This document shows positions 58,993 through 64,000 of a stretch of 64,000 nucleotides of DNA, one piece after another. Source of the stretch: Glandiceps talaboti (lineage: Eukaryota; Hemichordata; Enteropneusta; Spengelidae). The stretch is taken from the NCBI RefSeq assembly GCF_964340395.1, contig NC_135556.1:12897410-12961409 (forward strand), written 5' to 3'. The position numbers and the translations under genes were made by a program. Within the stretch, counting starts at the first letter, position 1, and each line of letters begins with the position of its first letter. The notes under the pieces were generated by a model. It saw only the letters and a program-made list of their open reading frames with translations. It was not told the origin of the DNA and did no database searches.

Positions 58993-59130
58993 GTAGTGAA
59001 TTTTGGTATTGAAGCTAGGGAATTGACTACTTTTACGAGAAAACCATGGAAATAATTGCCGAGAGGTTTTAGATTGGCCAGGTTCAATAATACTACTAGA
59101 ATTGTAGTTTTTGTTTTTCTTTGCAAAACC
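58993..59130 (-). CDS. Candidate orphan internal exon, 46 codons
   Basis: Minus strand: a strong acceptor (TTTTTTTTCTTACAG) and a strong donor (CACTAC/GTAAGTATG) bound exactly 46 open codons in phase 0. The translation begins GFAKKNKNYNSSSIIEPGQS and continues KTSRQLFPWFSRKSSQFPSF. The composition is Ser/Lys-rich and soluble. I recognise no family and find no partner exon. It could be part of a gene extending off the right edge on the minus strand, or chance. Confidence 0.3.
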
Positions 59131-59244
59131 CTGTAAGAAAAAAAACAGTAAAACAAACAATGTTGAGTCACACAAAATAAAATAAAAAAGAATAAAAAAA
59201 AGTATCATAAATAAAAACTATTTTAAGCTCCAATTATTGCAGCT

Positions 59245-59310
59245 ATACCAGGGGTAATAAATTATAAAGTGCTTGGAACGCAGTATGAGAAACCACTGTC
59301 TAAAAACTAA
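59245..59310 (+). mobile_element. SINE 3' end remnant
   Basis: TACCAGGGGTAATAAATTAT then AAAGTGCTTGGAACGCAGTA resembles the fragment at 45186-45315. A shorter GTGCCAGGGGTAG piece is at 58565. Confidence 0.5.
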
Positions 59311-60163
59311 CAATGTATTTAATAATAATCTATAAAATATTGCCTCAAATGTGGTGGAAGCATACATACAAATGCAGAGAGATTTTGATTACTTCACATT
59401 TAGTATTCAATCTGTCATAGCTATAGATACACTTCTAAAGTCTTGGTCAGCCTGTACAGACCACAATGTATTTTTAATTTGTATGCCTCTGTGTTAGTTG
59501 ACAGCCTAATAGGTTGGCATAGTGGTGACATTTTCATTTCAATCAAAATAATAGCACCATGGCTGGGTATATTTATAACTTCCTTTCCAGGTTCAATTAT
59601 TTGTATTAAAATTACCATAATTTCTCCATTAATGATATTAGTCAAATACCTGTTAGTGAATAAGACGTTTTTTTTGAAAAAATGTGTACAATTTTAGTCA
59701 CACAGTGTGTACATTCGTATCACATTTGTTCATCTAATGGAGCATGCGATTGTGAAATTTAAATTTCTCTATATTATTATTAAGGTAAAAGCTATTAAAT
59801 GAAAGAAATTAATACCAATATGATGTGTTCCCTGAATTAATATCATACCAGTTCAAGTGATATCACGGTCCTCATGTCTTTTCATTTTGCTTGTAAGTCT
59901 TACAGTCAATATATTTTTTTCAAAATATGTTAATATTATAATATGTGTAATTTATTTATAGAATGTAGAAATGTAATAATGAAGTCACCATGGAAAATAT
60001 CCTGCAAACCTAGGTATTTTCAATACTTCGAAATTTTGTGATTTTACAGTCTGAACAGCAAGATCTCAAACTAATTTTAACTAATTACCAGATTGGTACA
60101 TTGTGTTCATGTACAAGAATGCATTTTAATCACTACTTAATGTTGTGTTTTTTTGTTTTCCAG

Positions 60164-60202
60164 CAAATTTAGCAAAAATAAGTCTGTAGCGAAAATGTCC
60201 AG
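60164..60202 (+). CDS. Candidate second exon of the WW-domain gene
   Basis: A very good polypyrimidine tract and CAG acceptor (60161-60163) are followed by 39 bp and an AG/GTTTAC donor, which is weak. Joined in phase to the exon ending 51768 it would read GRLYYLNKFSKNKSVAKMS. This resembles the YY-x-N-x(4)-K second half of a WW domain but without the second Trp. The intron would be 8.4 kb. Confidence 0.3.
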
Positions 60203-61507
60203 GTTTACAATATTGTTGAAGCATACACAGTTCCAAGAGTTAATTACACAGTCAGTAAAATGTAGTCAATTTTGCCATTCCAACATGACTGCATGTTGAC
60301 AGACCTTGTCTTAATTTCGAAATATTTTATGTCAACAGTCCTTACTTTTCTGAAAAGATAACTGCATATTGATTTTATCAAGCATATTACTGTCTTAAAG
60401 TTTAATATCTACATATGAATATACATACCAGTCAGACCACATACCTTTTGGTATTGATTTCATACCAGGATATCAACAATGCAACAGACTTCCACCCTCT
60501 GGCACTGAATCTCGGATCGGTACTTATATCCATGTACTATAAAACTTGAACAATTGCAAAATAAATGCTGCAAAGAGAAGAGCTTAAAAAAAGAAATGAT
60601 TTTAACAGGTATATACAGTTAGTGTTCTTTAATGTTAGGGCAATTATTAAGTAAAGAAAATCTACCTGTACTGAGTTCGGTCTTTTTCTAGGGTTTTCCA
60701 CTGAAATGCTGATACAGATAGGGTATCAATATATGCAAATTTCATCAAATTTCTTCCCTCTGTTTAATGCTGGGTTCCCAAACCTTAACAAACACACTCT
60801 TCTGTTTGAAACAATTGACAACATTTTGTTTTGTGATTAACTTACTTGTTATCAGATGAAAGACTTGAAATTAGCTGATTGTATATCTGGAAACAGATGT
60901 CAATGTTTATTCACTCGATTAGTTCCTAAACTGATAAAGTTGCTCTAAAAGTAATGATTGCATTGATACCATACAGTATGTGTCCAAAGACTCCTAACTG
61001 TCTGAATACTATTTGTGAGTATGTAAATTACTACCTGAAAAAAAAACCCACAAGGACAAGGATATGAACTGTATTGAGATTGAAAAATTGAAAGACCTTT
61101 TCTTTGTATGCAGCTCCAGTTACTAATCTTAGCTTGAAGAATGTGTCTTTTATTTAGAGCTCAATACAGAAAGGTTACTTTCACGGTTCCTGACTTGTGA
61201 GATGACTAAACTGTAAATGTCAGAATGGAGCTATTTTTAGAGTTTGAAACGGAAAGGACCTGAGGTCTTTTCAGTTAAGTCGCAATGCAAGAAAGAACAG
61301 TTTTTGTAGAAAGCTTAGCCCTCAGTGACATCAATTATTGGACACCTGTTCATACTACTAAATGCTGAGACAAAAACACAGCATATTTACACTGTTATGT
61401 GTTATTTAGGCTAGCACACTGAGTACTAAATATTTTGTTCAACCTTCAAGTGGAGGTGCATTGGTTCATGAATGTGTGCCGTCAATTTCATTAAAACATT
61501 TGATATT

Positions 61508-61775
61508 AGACCGAGAAAAAAAATTGTTAGGTTCAGGTCACCCTACCCCACCTAGTTTTTCACTGCCAACCCTAAACTTTTTTTAAATGTTCGAGAAAAA
61601 AATAATAAAAAATCGCAAGAATTGTGAAGTCTTTCCAGAAATAGTGGATGCGAAACTGACATCAATGTAAAAAGACAATAAAAAACTGTTTTTCAATCTG
61701 TAATGGCTGTACATGTGATGGGAAGAAACCAATAACATAGAGACCATTTGGAAAACACATAACTACCTGACCTAG
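61508..61775. mobile_element. AGGCCT-family MITE, copy 3, degraded
   Basis: AAAAAAAATTGTTAGGTTCA, CCCCACCTAGTTTTTCACTG and CAATCTGTAATGGCTGTAC follow the copy at 48501-48851. The right terminal repeat is not recognisable. Confidence 0.65.
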
Positions 61776-62039
61776 ATACTAACTTTGTTTAGACACTATT
61801 TACTACATAAAATGACCACAGCTGAGAGCACTGAGTAAAATATTTGCTTGGCTATCAAACATTTCATTTGGCACTTGATTGCACGTATACGAAATATATG
61901 TAAATCGTACTTCATAGATTCATTCTGACTTTCAGCCTTCATTTGCTACTTAGTTTTTATTCCAAGACAAGATTAAAGTGAAGTAACCCAGACACTTTTG
62001 AGAAAAAAGGGGAAGAAAGACACTTGTGTTGTAAGTAAA

Positions 62040-62150
62040 TCAAATTGCACATGCAAATTACACAATTAAATCAACTTGCATATAATATGCAAATTACACA
62101 ATTAAATCAAATTGCATATATGCAAATTACACAATTTATATACATGTCGC
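62040..62150. repeat. ~38-bp tandem repeat with ATGCAAATTACACAATT
   Basis: Three copies of ATGCAAATTACACAATTAAA and TCAA(C/A)TTGCATATA. Each has the octamer ATGCAAAT, with its reverse part TTGCAT close by. Confidence 0.85.
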
Positions 62151-64000
62151 AGTTTTTACTTGCCTTTCTCAAGGTTTTGGTGTACAATATTGTTTTTATT
62201 TATGTTAAGAGCTGTAAACTATGTATTCTTTGGGGACTAATATTAATTTTTGAATAATAATTCCAAACATAATTTATACAAATATTTTAATATTCATATA
62301 TATTTTTTCCTAACCTAATATGTAACATATTTTTCATAATTTTATATATGAAAGTGTTGAATACTGTATCTTTTTTTATGAATGTACCTTGCAATTGGCA
62401 CATAACTGATGGCAAATTCGCTATCATTTATCGAAATATAGCTTTCAATAGTATTTTGTATTTTAGTATCAGTTGAAGATTCAAGCCAGTTTTGTACTCT
62501 GGTATGGCTGTAATAGTTCTTGAAATTTGATTGCTAAGACGCCGCATTGACAGCAACTGAATGTAATCAAGGTGGTTTGATAGAAGATATGCATCTGACA
62601 TCGTATAGCTATTGATTTATTGATCCCCTATGAAAGGGATAAAAATGATGTTTTAGATAACAAGGCTTTGACACAACAACATCGCGAGATGTCATAAATC
62701 AATAGTAATCAAAAGTGTCAGCCAGTCCTCAAAGTCTACGCTAGCTGTCATCAATATGGTAATTCCATGGATAAGAAAAGATGCATCGAGGTATTCATCT
62801 CTTTACCACCTTTTTAATACTCTATAGAGATTCACTCTTTAGTATTCTCATGACAAGATAAAATTGCCACAGGTACTCAACAATATATGAGTTCTCCTGG
62901 GTTTTAGCAGAATATTATTCTGATATCCGGTACCACAGTTCTTCTTATCAGTGTCTCTGGGGACGATTGATTTGAAATTCTAGCAGTAGCACAGAAAGGT
63001 GTATTTATTTTTGCCTTTGAATTACCTTTAGAATCTTTTAAACATGGCCAACATTAGATGGAAAGAGTCACCTTTGTTTGTACGTCACATTGTTAGATTG
63101 ACAGAGTGCAATCAAAGATGAATCTTTCAGTCTAGGCCGACATGCAAGTAAAGGGGGAATTTACTCTCAACAGCAGAATTGCTCAAGTCTCCAGGCTTTT
63201 TTCATACTTATTTGAATAGAATTTTTTTTTAAACACACACTGTGTTCCTTTGTGTGGAATGACAACCTGAGTGAGTGATTGCGAAACATTTGCACGAATG
63301 CGTAAGCCCCTGGGTGACTACGGTACCTGGGAAAACAATTTTAGAAGTGACGGACAACATTTTCCTTCAAAAAATAAAAGTGAACAACAAATTCTAAATA
63401 TTTGAAGGTTATGAGACTTACAAAATTTCTCCAAGGAAGCTGGTGCCAGAACAGTGGATAAGTAAAACATCTTGATTGGTATTTAGGAAGTCATGTCAGC
63501 CATATTTGAAGTTCACTTTTGTGAATATATTCTCATATTAACTAAATTCTGTCTGGTTTGTCCAGATCTTGAATATATTGTGATTTTGCCTCCCGGATTG
63601 GGATAAATGACTCTTTCTGTAATTTATTTCTCAATCACTGCATTTTTACCATTATTTGTTTAAGTAATCTTCATCACAATTATTCTTATTTTGAATAACT
63701 GAAAAAAAAATATGCAGACAAGTAAAAGACAATTTTGACTGCAGTCTGTGGACAGATTATGTCAATATTCTAATCAAATTTGAAAGTACAGGTATTTACA
63801 TTTGTTGATTAAAATGTGGAGGGAAACTAAAGATATGGACAGCAGAATAGAGTTGGAATATTATGAAAACATATGCATGCAGTAATGGACACTCTAGTAC
63901 AAGGAAAAGTCTGGCAGTTGACGTCATGTAACTTCTGATTTTTATACAATACACTTGTATTGCTTTGAAGCAAAACTGAAGACTTATTTGTTCACCAAAG

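Larger units (their letters stand above)
51769..64000. other. Gene-poor tail: presumed intron and/or intergenic DNA
   Basis: AT-rich with no recognised protein family. It holds microsatellites, a minisatellite at 53133-53570, a MITE at 56581-56959, SINE remnants, and two weak exon candidates (58993-59130 minus, 60164-60202 plus). If the WW gene continues beyond the window, much of this is its first introns. 61800-64000 shows only the ATGCAAAT array at 62040-62150. Confidence 0.5.

Overview
The window is nuclear DNA from an animal, most likely a marine invertebrate. It is AT-rich and intron-rich, has GT-AG splice sites, and carries many small inverted-repeat transposons, a tRNA-derived SINE, a LINE tail and long microsatellites. 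All genes are split into short exons, so I built the models by joining exons at splice sites and checking reading phase and similarity to families I know. The 3' body of the SINE is of a kind I associate with invertebrate deuterostomes, but I cannot name the species.

Five genes are complete or nearly so, and a sixth starts here. They form three head-to-head pairs: COA5 (-) / UNC50 (+) around 2.7-3.1 kb; SCOC (-) / a SWIM-SNF2 helicase gene (+) around 17.5-18.0 kb; PRCP (-) / a WW-domain gene (+) around 50.6-51.7 kb. Each pair shares a short promoter region, and neighbouring pairs are tail-to-tail. COA5 and UNC50 are also neighbours in human, so that pair looks like very old gene order. The housekeeping roles are mitochondrial complex IV assembly (COA5), Golgi membrane trafficking (UNC50, SCOC) and lysosomal proteolysis (PRCP).

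The most unusual gene is the 24-exon helicase gene (20237-38076). It encodes about 1255 residues: an N-terminal half like the bacterial SWIM zinc-finger proteins of the YwqB/COG4279 type, then a bacterial-type SNF2-associated region and a complete SNF2 ATPase like YwqA. In bacteria these are usually two neighbouring genes; here they are one spliced eukaryotic gene. Its fifth coding exon contains a 1324-bp DNA transposon flanked by TTATAA. Removing it restores the frame exactly, and weak splice sites at its edges could also remove it in frame.

A second theme is decayed tandem copies of exon ends, often with the splice site, next to or near the real exon: UNC50 exon 5, helicase exons 12, 13 and 24, PRCP exon 2, and the SCOC exon 2 acceptor. 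Mobile elements include an 821-bp foldback and a 105-bp hairpin, both with 9-bp target duplications, an inverted-orientation pair of ~400-bp MITEs with TAA-type sites, and several copies of an AGGCCT-ended MITE family. From 51.8 kb to the end only weak exon candidates and repeats are visible.
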